64,000 bases of DNA. Origin: Coriolopsis trogii (lineage: Eukaryota > Basidiomycota > Agaricomycetes > Polyporales > Polyporaceae). The stretch spans positions 1,860,001 to 1,924,000 of the forward strand of contig JAHYIO010000039.1 of NCBI GenBank assembly GCA_020543525.1, given 5' to 3'. Position numbers and translations under genes: made by a program. Shown piece after piece: positions 1-12,181 of this stretch. The notes beneath the pieces are model-generated. The model was not told where the DNA came from, did not search any database, and was given only the letters and a program-made list of their open reading frames with translations. The number at the start of each line of letters is the position of its first letter. Position 1 is the stretch's first letter.

Positions 1-1382
1 CGTCGGCAAGACTGCCGCCTTGGGATCCTGAACGTTCTGCGAGAACTTCACCGTCGCAGCGTTGACCGCCTCCAAGTTGTTCTCCGTGATGGTAATGAGA
101 CCACCCTAACAAGATGATCTGTTGGTCAAGTTGCGAGCAAATAGAAGGCTGAATATGGTACGCACCCATACTTGTGTCTGTGGATTGGTCTTGAGAGTGA
201 ACTTCGTCACAATGCCCTGTCAACAAGACATCAGCATTTCACCACAAGGTATGAATGGCCATCTAAGATCGGCACAACGAAACTGTCATACTCACAAAGT
301 TGTTGAATCCACCCTGTCGTGATGAGACAACGAACATCAATATCATCAGCGTTCGCAGACAGAACCTAGAACGCACCTTCAAGCCCCAAAAGAGGTCTGG
401 ATATGTGCTTGCGGTGACAGCGGTGACGGTCCCGTTGGGGAGCACAAGCTCGAAGCCACTCAGGTTGTCAACCGTCAGTCCAAACTGGTTGGTCTTCCAC
501 GAGTATCCTGCATGGACGTGGAGTTCAGCGCATGAACGTCAAACGTGAACGGATGTTCGCGATGTCCCTGACCGGCCACATCACATCGCACTCACCTCCC
601 CCAAGGGTAAAGCCCGCGACGCCCACACCGGTAACACGGCCGCCGACGACATTCACAGAATACGGCTCCAGCGCGGCGTATACGTCATCCCAGACGAGCC
701 CCGCCCCGACGTCCGCGGTGTTCGTCTCCGGGTCGTAGTTGACCTCGCTGAACCGAGACATCGCGATCTGCACGCCCTCAGTGGACGAGAAGCCCGGGTT
801 TGATGCGTGGCCACCTCCCTTCACCTGTGTGACGTGTGGATTCTCAGCATGTGTGGCTACGTTCTCAGTCGACTCGTAGTAGCTTTGTAACACGTGTAGC
901 TCTCCCGGCGCTCGCCAAACCGCGCGGAGATCTCGTGTGCACGCATGTGTGAAGGCTGTACGTACCGCAAATGGAGTATTCGTCTCTCCGAGAATCTGGA
1001 GCTGTGAGGTGTGTCAAAGCTTGGCCACCGAGCGCAAGACGCGGTAACGCTCACAATCGTTCCGACGTCTTCAGCCGTTCCAGGCTCGATCGAGCATGCC
1101 GCTTGTTGAGTGCTCGACGATGCCCAGTGTTTGATATCCTGCAGGTAGTGTGGATTCAGATCGAGACCTACCGCCGCGAGTCGCACTTTGATCAACATAG
1201 AGCAATCAGTGAAAGTTAGTGAGCGACTCACCTGGCGAGTGCAGCGCAGAGGCAGAGGACAGAGCGGCTTTAATCTGGTTGCACGCAGAGGTATACTGTC
1301 CTCTGGCCTGCACCCTCTCCCCGGCGGAGTGGGAGACCAATCCGGCGAGGATGACTGTGGCGGCCGCAAGGAATTGACGCAT
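1..1382 (-). CDS. Secreted FAD-linked oxidoreductase, copy A (3' end outside window)
   Basis: VAO/PCMH-fold flavoprotein of the berberine-bridge-like group. The ATG at 1382-1380 opens a hydrophobic signal peptide (MRQFLAAATVILAGLVSHSAG). Exons read toward 1: N-terminus; a block with HWASSSTQQAACS; LQILGETNTPFA; the FAD block with VKGGGHASNP and GVGVAGFTLGGG; then YSWKTNQFG, PDLFWGLK, and a GGLITITENN segment at the left edge. The His in KGGGH matches the usual 8-alpha-histidyl FAD site. The Cys that gives the second covalent link in many relatives is not visible in the matching loop (VVGGRVTGVG), so single covalent attachment is inferred. The C-terminal substrate domain lies outside the window. 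All splice junctions I could check keep frame. Copies B and C at 33-39 kb are close paralogues on the other strand. Substrate unknown; oxidase or dehydrogenase cannot be told. Confidence 0.88.
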
Positions 1383-2769
1383 GGATGCGGCGACGTAGCG
1401 TCAAGTGTGGTGTGCAGGGGTGTCTAACAGCACAGGGTGTCAGAGAGCCTCTAGAGCGGGTGGTGGCAACGCTGGGAGGTAAATCCTCTGGTGGCTGTTA
1501 TATACACGCGCGATGGACCGGCCTAGAAAATGGACCGTGAAATCTCTGGGCAGACGAACGGAGATGATACTCGTCACCTCCAGGGTCACCGGTGGGCCAC
1601 CCACCTGCCGCAATCACCATTCTGGCAGCGATCTGTGATCGAAAATGGGACACGGACGCATTTGCTGCAGTCCACGCGGATGACCGACCTGTGAAGATGT
1701 GCGGTCAGACGGCTTGCGTTAGACCAGTTTCATCCCTGGCGAGGCTGAAACGCCAATGCACCAAACGTGAGCGGAAAGTCCGATAGCGAATGATTGGCCA
1801 GAACAACCCTACTAGATCTAGAGGCGGTACCGCCCCGCAAGCCTCAGCGTATGCGCTCGTGCCGGCATCACAATTAATGTGCAGCGGGGCGGGGTGTAAA
1901 CCAGGCACCGTGTCCGTCCGGCGTCCGGCTACATAGCGTGAATGGATGGCGTCAGTGGTCATTCAGACGACTCTGGATAATCACCGTGGAACATAGGGGT
2001 CTGAGATTGTGCGTCGATATGCTTGCGACATGTTGTCCGCGGTCGTTGGGCGGTGATTGGGTTGAGGCCGTACGTCTGGGCCGCTTCATAATCATTACGG
2101 ACCCAGTTTGCTCCGTCGTCCGCCAAATGGTTCTCTGAGGCGTAACTCTATAATGACATGAGTACGGGCTGGTACGGGGCGAAACGGGCCGTTCACAAAA
2201 CGCCATGACACAGGGTTCCCGAGCAGTGAGATATCGAGTAGAAATGACCACAGGCGACGCCGGTCTTCGAGGAAACATATGTAGCCGGTGACAGCGCCGC
2301 ACTCGGGGTGGCGATGACCTGATGCTCGCAAAGTTCCAAACTGCTCTAATCTCTTGAATAAATCATGGCGGCATATACTGGCGACGACATGATTGTCAGC
2401 GCGCGCCATTCCAGACGTAGCGAGGACTCACTTGCTCAGACGTCGTTCAGGCATATTGCAGATGAGCGACATGCTCGTAGTTGAGATGATGCAAACCACA
2501 GACAATGTCAGACATATCATATTTACAAGCAGATCTAACCAGACCAGTACCGGAACTAAGCAAGGACGGCGGCGCAAACAACTCCGAACTAGGCCTGAAC
2601 GATGGCGTCTACGCTCGAGAGACGCCCATAGAACGCACAACATAAACTGTACAGCTGCACACCGGCATCACCCGGGTGGCTGACACACAACGGGCGCTGG
2701 GTGGGGCGTGCGCTGCCGGACATAGCGAACGGTAAGAAATTCCCCGCCTTCAACCTCAAGACCCTCAAC
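1383..2769. other. Intergenic spacer, no gene seen
   Basis: Divergent spacer between FAD copy A (minus) and eL27 (plus). Short open frames occur on both strands but none has a recognisable domain or a chain of plausible splice sites. It should hold both promoters; apart from the TATA box near 1500 I see no clear element. Confidence 0.6.
1497..1504 (-). promoter_or_regulatory. TATA box of FAD oxidoreductase copy A
   Basis: TATATAAC reads on the minus strand about 115 bases upstream of the copy A start codon, a usual spacing for a fungal TATA element with a short 5' leader. Position and match only; no transcript data. Confidence 0.5.
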
Positions 2770-3505
2770 ATGCCCAAAAGTACGTGCCCGGGCCGTTCAC
2801 ATCGTCAGCGAGGACGTATGCTTACTGAGATGCTGTCTGTGCAGTCTACAAGCCTGGAAAAGTATGTGACTTGGGAGACTGGAACTATGTCGGCACGCGT
2901 TACTGAGCGTAACTGCCCAGGTTGCGATCGTCCTTCAGGGCCGCCAGGCGGGAAAGAAGGTGGTCGTCATCAAGCAGCTCGATGAGGGCACCAAGGAGCG
3001 GCCATACCCCCACGCAATCGTTGCCGGCATCGAGCGTTACCCTCTCAAGGTAACGAAGCGTATGGGCACCAAGAAGGTTGCGAGGCGGAGCAAGATCAAA
3101 CCCTTCATCAAGGTGTGTTACTCGCATTCATACGCGCAAACCCCTTTCTCACTCCCGAATCCTCAGACCGTCAACTACTCCCACCTCTTCCCCACACGTT
3201 ACGCGCTTGAGCTTGAGGGCCTCAAGGGTATCGTCGGCTCGGAGACGTTCAAGGAGGTCTCGCAACGGGAAGACTCGAAGAAGCAGATCAAGAAGTTGCT
3301 GGAGGACCGGTACACGAGTGGGAAGAACAAGTGGTTCTTCCAGCCCCTCCGCGTGCGTATTGAATCATACCTTGTTCCTCCTCACCATCATCACAACACT
3401 CTGAACCTGCTCGTCACCCGGAATTTATCTTTGACACATCTCCATCCACATTGCGTCTCGCTCCTATCGTCATGTATTTACTGACACGTTCTCTTACAGT
3501 TCTGA
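2770..3505 (+). CDS. RPL27: 60S ribosomal protein eL27
   Basis: Component of the large cytosolic ribosomal subunit. Five coding exons: 2770-2779, 2845-2861, 2921-3112, 3167-3352 and 3500-3505. They sum to 411 bases, that is 136 residues plus stop, the exact size usual for eL27. The start reads [17 protein letters not shown], followed by the family core ([40 protein letters not shown]) and the end [12 protein letters not shown]. Exon 1 is 10 bases, exon 2 is 17, and the last coding exon is only TTC TGA behind a 147-base intron. The joins were set by keeping the conserved protein in frame. I see no box C/D or H/ACA motif in the introns. Confidence 0.96.
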
Positions 3506-4226
3506 TTGTGTTATTCTCTGGCTTTCCCCTGTTGTTTGCAAAACCGCTAGCTACATGTACATCACATGTCCACACATGACGCATGCCTCCACCACCATCA
3601 TGTCCCAATCCTAGTATGCTATGGGTGACGACAGACGTGGCCGCGTGCGGGATATTGGTTCTGCGTCCCTACATCACGAGGATCTTCCGAGGTACGTGTT
3701 GTACCGGTGGAGAACGTACATCGCTTCCTGCGATCCCTAGTGCGCACAAATACATTTGCATTTCTGGGCCACTATCATGATGTATATGTAGGCGTATAAG
3801 CGCCACGACATAAAAAGGTGCGTGCGTGATCGGCGTGGTCTGTGGGGACGACATTTGATGGATACTAGTGTGAACCATTGAGAGACGTGGCGAGAGAAAA
3901 GGCGACCGGGAACCGACAGACATCAAGAGGCGGAAAGACTACGTTGGAGGATGGATGGCGGACAGTATTAGCGAGAGCAAGCAACAGCCAACAAGGATGA
4001 TTGTACAGTAAGTAGGCTTGGAGAATACGAGAAGGAAGATCGTGACACAAGATGCGAGTCGTACCATGCAGTGAGTAGGACGTGTGGGTGGTTGAATCGG
4101 GGTAGTAGAAGAGGGGGAGCGGGCGGGCGGAGCGTACTCATGTTCATAGTAGATATAAGTGAGGAGAGACGGGAACACGAACCAAAACGTACACATGATG
4201 AGCACGACGACGGAAGCTGAGCGCGG
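3506..4226. other. Convergent spacer between eL27 and CAC2
   Basis: Holds the 3' regions of two genes that run toward each other. No coding signal was found on either strand; the short frames here have no domain and no consistent splice sites. Confidence 0.6.
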
Positions 4227-6931
4227 TCAGGACCCGAGGTCGCCCACGCGCGTGAGCGCCGCTCTCCGTTTCTTCTTTGGAGGCTCTTTGACGTCGTCTG
4301 TGGACGCGGACGACGACACGTGCGCAAGCTCGAGCAAGCTGCTGCTGCTGCTGGCGCCGCTCTCCAGCATCTCACTGGCCGTCCGCACGCGCACCGACAC
4401 GTTGTCGTCCACGCTCGCCGCAGGGGTCAGTGGTGGCTGGGACTCCGACGAGCTGCGCTTTGCGGGGATCATCGGCGGCGGGATAGGGGCGATGGGCGAC
4501 ATCGCGGGGAGCCCGACTGCGTGCGTCGAGGGTGTCGAGAGCGGGGTCGCGACCGCGGACGCACCCGAGTTCGTCAGCGGGAGTGCGTGGTGGTGGGCGA
4601 TGGACTGTAACTGTAGGGTGTGTTGTTGGGTGTGGTGCACGGGGAGGATCTCGTCGAACACGACGAGCGTGCAGTAGCCGTCGCGCGATGAGAGCATCAG
4701 GCATTGGCCGTCGGGTGACCTGTGTGCAAAGAGCAGCACGTTCGTCATCAGACTGTACACAGAGAGGACGAAGAGTACTCACCATGACATGTCGGTGAAT
4801 TCATCATAGTGTAGCTTCGTGAGGAGACAGACAGGGCCCGCCTGCTGTGTGTCGTAGATCATGACGGTGTCCATCGTCGCGACAGCGTACAACATGCGGT
4901 ACGACAGCGCAAAAAGAGACGCAGTGGCCGTTGGGGTCATGGGCGGCGCAGGCGTCCCCGGCTTGGATGCAGCGGGCGTAGGTGGTCGGAGCGAGTCTGT
5001 GGCAGACAACGCGGGCGATGGCATCATGGTGGCACTAGGGCCTGTCGGGATAGCGATGCGCGGCGACGGTGCAACGATTCCAGATGGCAGCTTCACAGGC
5101 GATGAAGGGTGGGGTGTCTGGGTACCAGCGGCGACGCCAACGTCAACATCAACCGTAGTCTCGGTGTCTTTGTCGAGCATGACGGTCTTCGGGTCGGTAT
5201 CCTGTCCCCAGACGCCTGGCCGGAGTTCATATAAAATGGGGGAGAATCGCACGGCCACGCTCGCTTTCTTGTGTCCCGGTAGCCGTGCAATGGGCGGCCG
5301 AGCGAAGTTCGCCCGAGAGTAGATGTACACGGACGACGAGTTGTCTTTTGCATCCCCGGCGTTCGGATGACCCTTTCGACCCCGTGTCGGCTCGCTCGAT
5401 TTCTGGCTCAATCCTGGAACTACCGATGGGTCTTCGAACTGGCCAGCAGGTGTGAGGAGCAGGCCGCCATCAGGACTGAACGTCAGTCTCCGGAAAAAGT
5501 TCGTGAAGCTCTCATCGCCATACAGCTTGACGGAGGCCCAGGCTGCCGTGGAAGGCGCCATCCTGATCGCGGGAAGAGCAGGCATGGGTGATGGTGAGCG
5601 TCCATACCGGGCGTAGTTCGCAGGGGAACTTGGGGCGTTCGAGCCGCTAAACGAAGATCGCCGGGAGGACGCCCGCTCATACGGCGGCGGGAACATAGAC
5701 ATGGACGGTGTGCTCGCCACAGATGCTGTAGGCGTGAGCAAAGCTGACGACTGCTCCTTCGAGCTGGACGCAGCGACCTCGTCGTTGAGTCGCTCGCTCA
5801 CGCTCGTGATCACCGACTCGGTCTCGCTCGCGGTCGACTCGCGCCGGAAGACGCGCGGGCGGCCGTGGCTGCTCGGTGTGCGGCTATGCCTATGACCCAT
5901 GCGTGTGTTCTTGCCGACTGCGTGCACCTCAAGGCTCCCGGACTTGTAGGAAATGCTGTAAATGTGCATGGAGCGGTCGCTACTCTGCGTGGCGATGTAC
6001 TCGTTCAGGGGGTCCCATGCGACGCCCTGGACGTAGTGATTGTGTTCGGCAATCTCGTGTATGCATTTACCTACAGCCGTCGTCAGTTGCGCATCCTTGC
6101 GCAAACTCATAAGAGGTGTGAAACGCGCCACATACCTTCACTGGCTGTGAAGATGCGAGCACAGTTGTCCGTGCTACCGGCAATGATGTATTCTCCTGTG
6201 GGACTCCAAGCGAGGTCATATACCTGCATGGTCGTGCACCTGCACACTAGTTGGTCATCTCAGAGTCAAATGACACGGACTAGACGCGTACCGGAATGTG
6301 GTCCTCGGCTTCCAATGCTCCTTCTCGTACTGCATGTCCTCAGGAGTCAGGTCACTCCCGTAGGCGGTTGCATGCGGACTCGTCGTCGGCGCCCACACTA
6401 TGATAATGCCATCTGTACAACCCCGCCACGGTGTTTAGCATTGCAGCCCCTGTTGAGAAAGACGAACGACGTACCATCTCCCGCCGATGCGATCAAGTCG
6501 CCTATAGCGCGCGTCAGCAGAACGTCCCCGTAACCGACTTAAACTCGGTGCGTGCACACTTACCGTTCGGACTGAAGCGTACGACGTTGACTGCGGCCGA
6601 GTGCCTGCTGAGCGTAGCGAGGTACTCGACGCGTGGTGGTCGCGGCGCAGAGGCTTCGGACGTTCCTTCGACTAGGGATGGTGGCAAGATATTGGGGTGT
6701 ACCATCCATAACTTCCCGTCCCCAAGTTCAACCTTCTCCGCGCAATACAGTAACATAAGAGATGCTCACCCGGACATGGTTGTCTTCGCCTCCCGTCGCG
6801 AGTCGGTACGATTGTGCAGGAAACTGCTTGTCTTGCGCTGGGCGCGCCTTCTTGAACGGGACAGGCTGGAAGTCGCAGGTGGAGATTGGCTTCGAGTCGT
6901 GCCAGCGAATCTCGAGTGTTCGAACGCGCAT
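4227..6931 (-). CDS. CAC2: Chromatin assembly factor 1 subunit B (CAC2/p60), WD40 protein
   Basis: Middle subunit of CAF-1, which places H3-H4 on newly made DNA in the nucleus. The ATG at 6931-6929 gives MRVRTLEIRWHDSKPISTCD, the typical N-terminus of the family, followed by WD repeats spread over several exons (LATGGEDNHVR, LSRHSAAVNVVRFSPNG, AWSPTGEYIIAGS, VQGVAWDPLNEYIATQSSD). A large exon (about 4790-6070) carries a Ser/Pro-rich insertion between blades and then SYRMLYAVATMDTVMIYDTQ. The last exon adds a final blade (SPDGQCLMLSSRDGYCT) and a low-complexity tail ending in EPPKKKRRAALTRVGDLGS. The basic KKKRRAALT stretch looks like a nuclear signal and perhaps an ASF1-binding B-domain-like motif; the latter is inference. 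About 800 residues. NUP54 lies just upstream on the same strand, 298 bases away. Confidence 0.9.
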
Positions 6932-7229
6932 ATTATCGAGCGGCAGCGTTCATGCAACGATGGAGACGTTGAGGGTGCCGGTGAGGATGGAGGGATAGGT
7001 TAAGGGGATGTAGTGGCTCAGTCGTTGTGACCAATACGATTGATCCATTGTCCGCTTATTGCGGTTGTTGACCGGCACTTACCGCGGTACTAGTGACCCT
7101 ATCTCAGGTATCTGTTCATCAATGACCCATTCAATGATTGGTTACCTCACCCTACATAGAAGTCGGGCAAATGTATACGTCTATCCTACAGCAGCACTAG
7201 CAACGATGTGATAACGATACAGCGAGTGT

Positions 7230-9436
7230 TCAAAGTGTGCTAGCACGCAGCGTCGCGGTCGAAGCCATCAGCGTGTCAGGGTCCTCCTCCTGTGGACTGC
7301 CCTGGATCACAGCAAGGTCCTTCATGTCCTTCTGCAACAGTTTCGTCAGATGCGCAAGCCCAGCCTGCTCCTCAGAGAGAATCTAAGACAAGACGCATTC
7401 ACAGCAAATTTGTCAGTTGGGCCTTCGCACGAGCAAAAACGCGTGGCGCTCACCTGAGCAATCTGAGCGAGACCGTCCTCATCGACCACAGCCCACTCAA
7501 CGCCACCGGACCTCCGATCCCGTTCACGCGCTGCGGTCACGGCTCCCACTAGTGCCCATAGCTCGTTCAGCTTCCCTCGAATCCTCCCAGTGCCACCGGG
7601 ACGGCGCACTTCCTCGTCGATCTCCTCGAGCGCTGTCCGCAGTGCCTCTTCTTCGGGGCGCAAGGCGGACGAACGGAGGGCAGGGATGAGGAAGTGCAGA
7701 TGTTGCACGAGCTTCAGCACGCGATGCGTCAGCTGAGTCTGCAATGCCGCAGCACGTTGTAATCGAGACGCGTTCGAGAGCTGGTGGCGTTGTGCGAGAG
7801 CCGTTATCCGTGCTTGGAGGTCCTGCGTCATGGTCAGAGTCATTACGTAGCTCAAGCAACAAGCACACACTTTGATCTTCTCCTGATGTGCGTTGGCTTG
7901 CTGCGTCTGCGCCTCGACCCGTTTCTGCAGATCATCGAACCCGACGGCGACGACAGGAACAAAGCTACGAAGGGGCGTCAGTCATCTTCCGAAACGATCA
8001 TTATCGAACCCATACCAGCTTGGGTCGGGATTGTCGCGAACAGCTTTTTGCCACAGCGAGTCGTTGAACGCGTTGGGAGGACGTCCGTATAGATGAACTT
8101 GTTGGGGATCGACGAGATTGTAGAAGTAATGCTGTAGTACATGCTCACTCAATATCAACTGACACAAAAGAACGGAGCGAACTTACCTGGAAACGACATT
8201 GAGGTGAATTCGGGTTCCACGACTGGGCGATATCTTGCATTTTCTGCATCAGTTGCAGTTGCTGGGATTGTGCATCTTGCTGGGGACTGGGTGCCATTGC
8301 AGGCTTGGATCCAAACAGGTTGTTATTCGTCGAGCCCAGTAGCGTGCTCCCTCCTAGCGTACTGGTGCCGAGGGTGCTGCCACCGAAAAGACCGCCGCCC
8401 CCTTGCCGCTGCTGTTGACCAAGGTTGCCAAACATCGAATTTGCTGGTGCTTGCGATGTGTTGCCGAAGAACGATGATTGTGTATTGGAGGTGGCGGGTT
8501 GGGTCGTTCCGAAGAGACCGCCTGATGCAACGGGCGTGGTGTTACTAGTCGTGCCGAAAAGTCCTCCAGCACTGCCGGTGTTGTTCTGCGCTGTGTTGCC
8601 AAACAGTCCGCCGCCAGTGCTTGGCGCAGTGGTGGTAGTACTACCGAAGAGACCGCCTGAGGGTGCCGTCGCGTTTTGATTTGTTGTCCCGAACAAACCG
8701 CCTGTTGTACCAGTGTTTGTGGTCGTGTTTCCAAAGAGGCCACCCGCAGGTGCGGATGGCGCGGTCGTAGATGTTCCAAACAAGCTGTTACCAGTGGATG
8801 TACCGGTGGTACTTCCGAATAAACCACTAGTGGTGCCGCCTCCTTGCTGGTTGTTTGTTGTGCTGCCAAAGAGACCGCCTCCGGTGTTCCCTGAAACATG
8901 TGTTAGTCGCGTATACGACGTGCAGGACAAAGTGCGTTTTGTGTTGGCCCATATATGCGCGTGACATTACACCCGACCTCAAACGTCCATATATGCGTCC
9001 CAAGTTGCATAATGGTGACAAGTTTGGTTTCCATCCATGTCCATTCGATCTATTCGACTCCTACGGAACATAACTTGGACATACCTGTTTGATTGGCACT
9101 TGTAGCCCCGAACAATCCACCAGAGGGCGCAGTTGTCGATTGTTGGCCCGCATTTCCAAATAACCCGCCGCCACCCTGCTGGTTCGTACTCATGTTTCCG
9201 AACAATCCTCCCGTACTTGGCTGCGTAGAGCCAAAGAGCCCTCCGCTTGTCCCACCCTGCTGAGTGTTCGTGTTCGCCGCACCGAAGAGCCCCCCGGTAG
9301 TGCCCTGCGGTTGCTGCGGCTGCTGTGGTTGGGTGTTCCCGAAGAGAGATGTGCCGGTGGCTGGTGCGCCGAAGAGACCTCCCGTCTGCTGCGGTTGCTG
9401 TGGTTGTGTGCTCCCAAACGCGCCAAAGGCAGACAT
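7230..9436 (-). CDS. NUP54: Nucleoporin NUP54/NUP57 (GLFG-repeat channel nucleoporin)
   Basis: FG nucleoporin of the central channel, partner of the Nup62 and Nup58 types. The ATG at 9436-9434 starts [17 protein letters not shown]. Two exons (about 9085-9436 and 8195-8890) carry roughly twenty FG units, mostly GLFG separated by Asn/Gln/Thr-rich spacers. The folded part follows: [20 protein letters not shown], then [20 protein letters not shown] (the conserved Nup54 alpha/beta block), then a coiled coil ([20 protein letters not shown] and after) and a last exon beginning [19 protein letters not shown] with its stop at 7232-7230. Order and motifs match the NUP54/NUP57 family. The first two FG exons are split by an intron of about 190 bases. 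Confidence 0.92.
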
Positions 9437-9734
9437 GACTAGTCGTTAGGGTTGAGCAAGAAGCTAGGAGCGATGAGGTGGGTGGCGGAGGTAGAGACGC
9501 GACCCGCGTTTCAAGTTGGATGTTGGACGCGACGTTGTGGCCGACGGCGCCAACATCCCGTTCGACCTTGCTTCGTGCCTTCATCGTGCACGAGTCGCGT
9601 CTTGCCGCAGCACACTGACGGATATCTCATCTCCGTTGTATAAAGTCCTAATGGCGTGAATATCGATAGCGTTCCCGCGTGTGCTCCTCCTTCGTCCCGT
9701 TGCCTCCTTTCTTCGCCGCCTTATACCACCTGCC
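9437..9734. promoter_or_regulatory. Divergent promoter of NUP54 and the BAH-PHD gene
   Basis: The two start codons face away from each other with 298 bases between them, so both promoters must lie here or overlap. No clear TATA element; pyrimidine-rich stretches are present on the side of the plus-strand gene. Confidence 0.55.
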
Positions 9735-11769
9735 ATGGCTAACACGACCAGGGTTCGGCAAGGCCGCAAACGTGCACGGGTCACATTAACCACCAGGCGG
9801 CGCAAGGCTCCGAATGTGAACCCGGAGCGACACGCTGCAGATGTCGAGTTTGACTCGATGGTACCCGTCTGCGGCTTCACCGGTGAGTACAACAGACAAC
9901 AGTCCTTGTACCGACATGCGCATGCTAACCACGCCAAAGTCGACGTTCTCCAAATAGACGATGATAATCCCGGTAAGTACTGAACTTCGCATCGCGTAGC
10001 AAGCGGGCACTGTGGGCGAGAAGCTTGGTTAGGCTGATGTGGTTGGTGGCGAATGAGTTGCCTATTGGTGCCCGTGTGTATAGGTTTGTGGACGTCGTGC
10101 AGGTCGGGTGGTAAGTGTAGAGCGACCAGTACGGAGCGGAGAGACCCAAACTACGGTTGTGGGACATGAATATGTGTTCGATTCAAAGTGAATGAAAGGT
10201 TCCCGCTGCTCAGAGCTGATCATGACGCATAGACGAGTTTTGCTACGTCAATACATATTTCAAGATAGGCGACGAGTGAGCACGCAGGCTTCGTCATCGT
10301 CACTATAGAACTCATTCCGTGACTCTACTACAGTGTCATGCTGAACTCTTCCTACGACAAGACGGACGACGTTTGGGTCGGTCAAATCAGTAAAATCCGG
10401 ATGACTGCCGCCATGGACAAAGTCCTTGTCAAGGTGCGCTGGTACTGGTCACGCAACGACGTAGCAAAACTCATCAAGTCGTTGTGAGTACCATCTCGCA
10501 AGAGCATTCCCACAACATTGACAGAAGGGCACGAACAGTGATACCAAACAGTGCTCGCCGTATGAGCGTATCCTCTCCGATGACTACGACTATCTCTCTC
10601 CGCACTCGTTCCAAGGCATGTTCACTGTGAACCCGAAGGCTGCATTGCGGCTTATGACCATGCTTCCAGCGCCCATCTATGTCCAAGAATACGACGAGGC
10701 AGCATTGGACCCGCCCCTGATTGGACCCCAGGACCTTTTTGTGCGGACTACAATGCGGGCTGGCCGCAAGATGGTCAAGGTGAGTGTGTCGTCGACATCC
10801 TGCGACTTCTTGTGCTGTACTGACTTGACCCTTGAGCGCATCGGAGAAAATACCTGTAAGTGCCAACATGCCTACAACCCATACCCACTTGCGGCGACCC
10901 AGACAAGGTGATGAGCGAATCTGCCTGCATGGTGTTCTGTCAGTATAGTTGCTGACCAGTAACCATCTTCTAGTAGGCGAGATGGAAATGAGGACGTCAT
11001 GCACTTCTGTCCAAGCCTCCACTGCCGGAAGTGGTACCACGCATCCTGCCTCATAATTGGGAGGCACTTCGACACGGGCGCATCCGCCACTCGCGGCCTG
11101 CGCCTTCTTGCGGTTGACCCAGACAGTGAGGTCCCATTTGTGACGTTTGCGTACTTTGCTGAGCCAGAGTCTGCAGAGGACATGGGATCGGACGAGTCGG
11201 TAAGACCCATATCTACGTATCACACTCCATCGCTCTAGTAGTTCATCCGCTTCGGACAAACGTCTCCGTAGATCGACATGCGTCGCGCACTGGAGATGTT
11301 CCAGCACTCGCCCACAATCCTCCTCCACCTCCCCGACAGTCTGCTCCAGATCGCGCAATGCCCCATAGTCCGCTGCGCAGGCGCTCCTGACGGCTGGGCC
11401 ATCGGCAACGTCGCCGATGTCGTCCTCGCCCGGCGCTTCGTTTACGCCGCTGTCGAGTATAGCGGCCGCCCCGAGTGCTCCCCCCAGTACTACCAGCTGC
11501 TTGAGCGCGAGGAAGCCCGCCAGGAGCAACTCCTCCTGAGCCGGCACGGCTCGCCCACCGCCGTGTCGGCGGACTCTTCTGAGACCTGCAAGTCCGATCC
11601 GGACGAGTTCGATGCCATGGCGGACTTGTGTGCGGACTTGATGACGTTCGACCTCCTCGCGTCCGTTTACCCGCTGTACTGGGACCAGCGACTGGAGGAG
11701 TATAAGGAGATGGGATGGCTCTTTGGGAGGCCGGACTTCCTTTGTCCAGGATGTGGGAGTGCAATCTAG
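9735..11769 (+). CDS. BAH and PHD-finger chromatin protein
   Basis: Likely nuclear reader of histone or nucleosome marks. The ATG at 9735 opens a basic N-terminus (MANTTRVRQGRKRARVTLTT). After short exons comes a BAH-type block (YFKIGDDVMLNSSYDKTDDV, VGQISKIRMTAAMDKVLVKV, RWYWSRNDVAK), then PYERILSDDYDYLSPHSFQG. Next come zinc-ligand candidates: CKC near 10858-10866 and CPSLHCRKWYHASC near 11007-11050, a C-x4-C-x4-H-x2-C arrangement. The protein ends in FLCPGCGSAI, a closing C-x2-C pair. Between the H-x2-C and the last pair lie well over 150 residues, so the PHD appears split by a long helical insertion (PTILLHLPDSLLQIAQCPIV and after). The exact small exons between 9890 and 10340 are uncertain. 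Starts divergently from NUP54. Confidence 0.75.
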
Positions 11770-12181
11770 GTGTGCTCATCAGCGACATATGGCCGGGTGA
11801 CGATTATTGACTAGTACCAGTTGTTCTACGCTTTATCTCTGGTTTCCTCATCTTGCTTTCTGCGTCTCCAATCTGCGTCTGAACTGCTGTCCAATGTTTT
11901 CGTTCCTCTGTATTGCTAGTTGTAGGATTATCGCGGTCGACTACTGCAGACTGTTGTACATTGCATCTATTCTGAATCTTGTGTAGCATACAGGCTTTCA
12001 AACAATTCTGCCTAATGTACATGTATCGTTGTACGATTCCCCAATTAACTTGATTGTTGGCAAGATATATCGCTTTCAAACACCCACTCCTGGCAGTCGC
12101 CGTGCTACAACGCACACTATGTGACATGTATACGCGTTCGCATAGGCTCTATCGTACAGCTGCTGAGTACAAGCACTTCGC
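11770..12181. other. Convergent spacer, no gene seen
   Basis: AT-richer 3' flanks of the BAH-PHD gene (plus) and the S9 peptidase (minus). No credible coding frame. Confidence 0.6.

Noticed and set aside
3353..3499. Intronic snoRNA in the long last intron of eL27
   Set aside because: I could find no box C/D pair with a terminal stem and no H/ACA motif; the length alone is not evidence.
4159..4677. Plus-strand 172-codon frame over the CAC2 3' end
   Set aside because: Antisense to the conserved CAC2 tail; no domain.
8195..9436. GLFG-encoding DNA as a possible satellite array
   Set aside because: The repeats are in one reading frame, degenerate at DNA level and flanked by the conserved Nup54 domain, so they are coding FG repeats.
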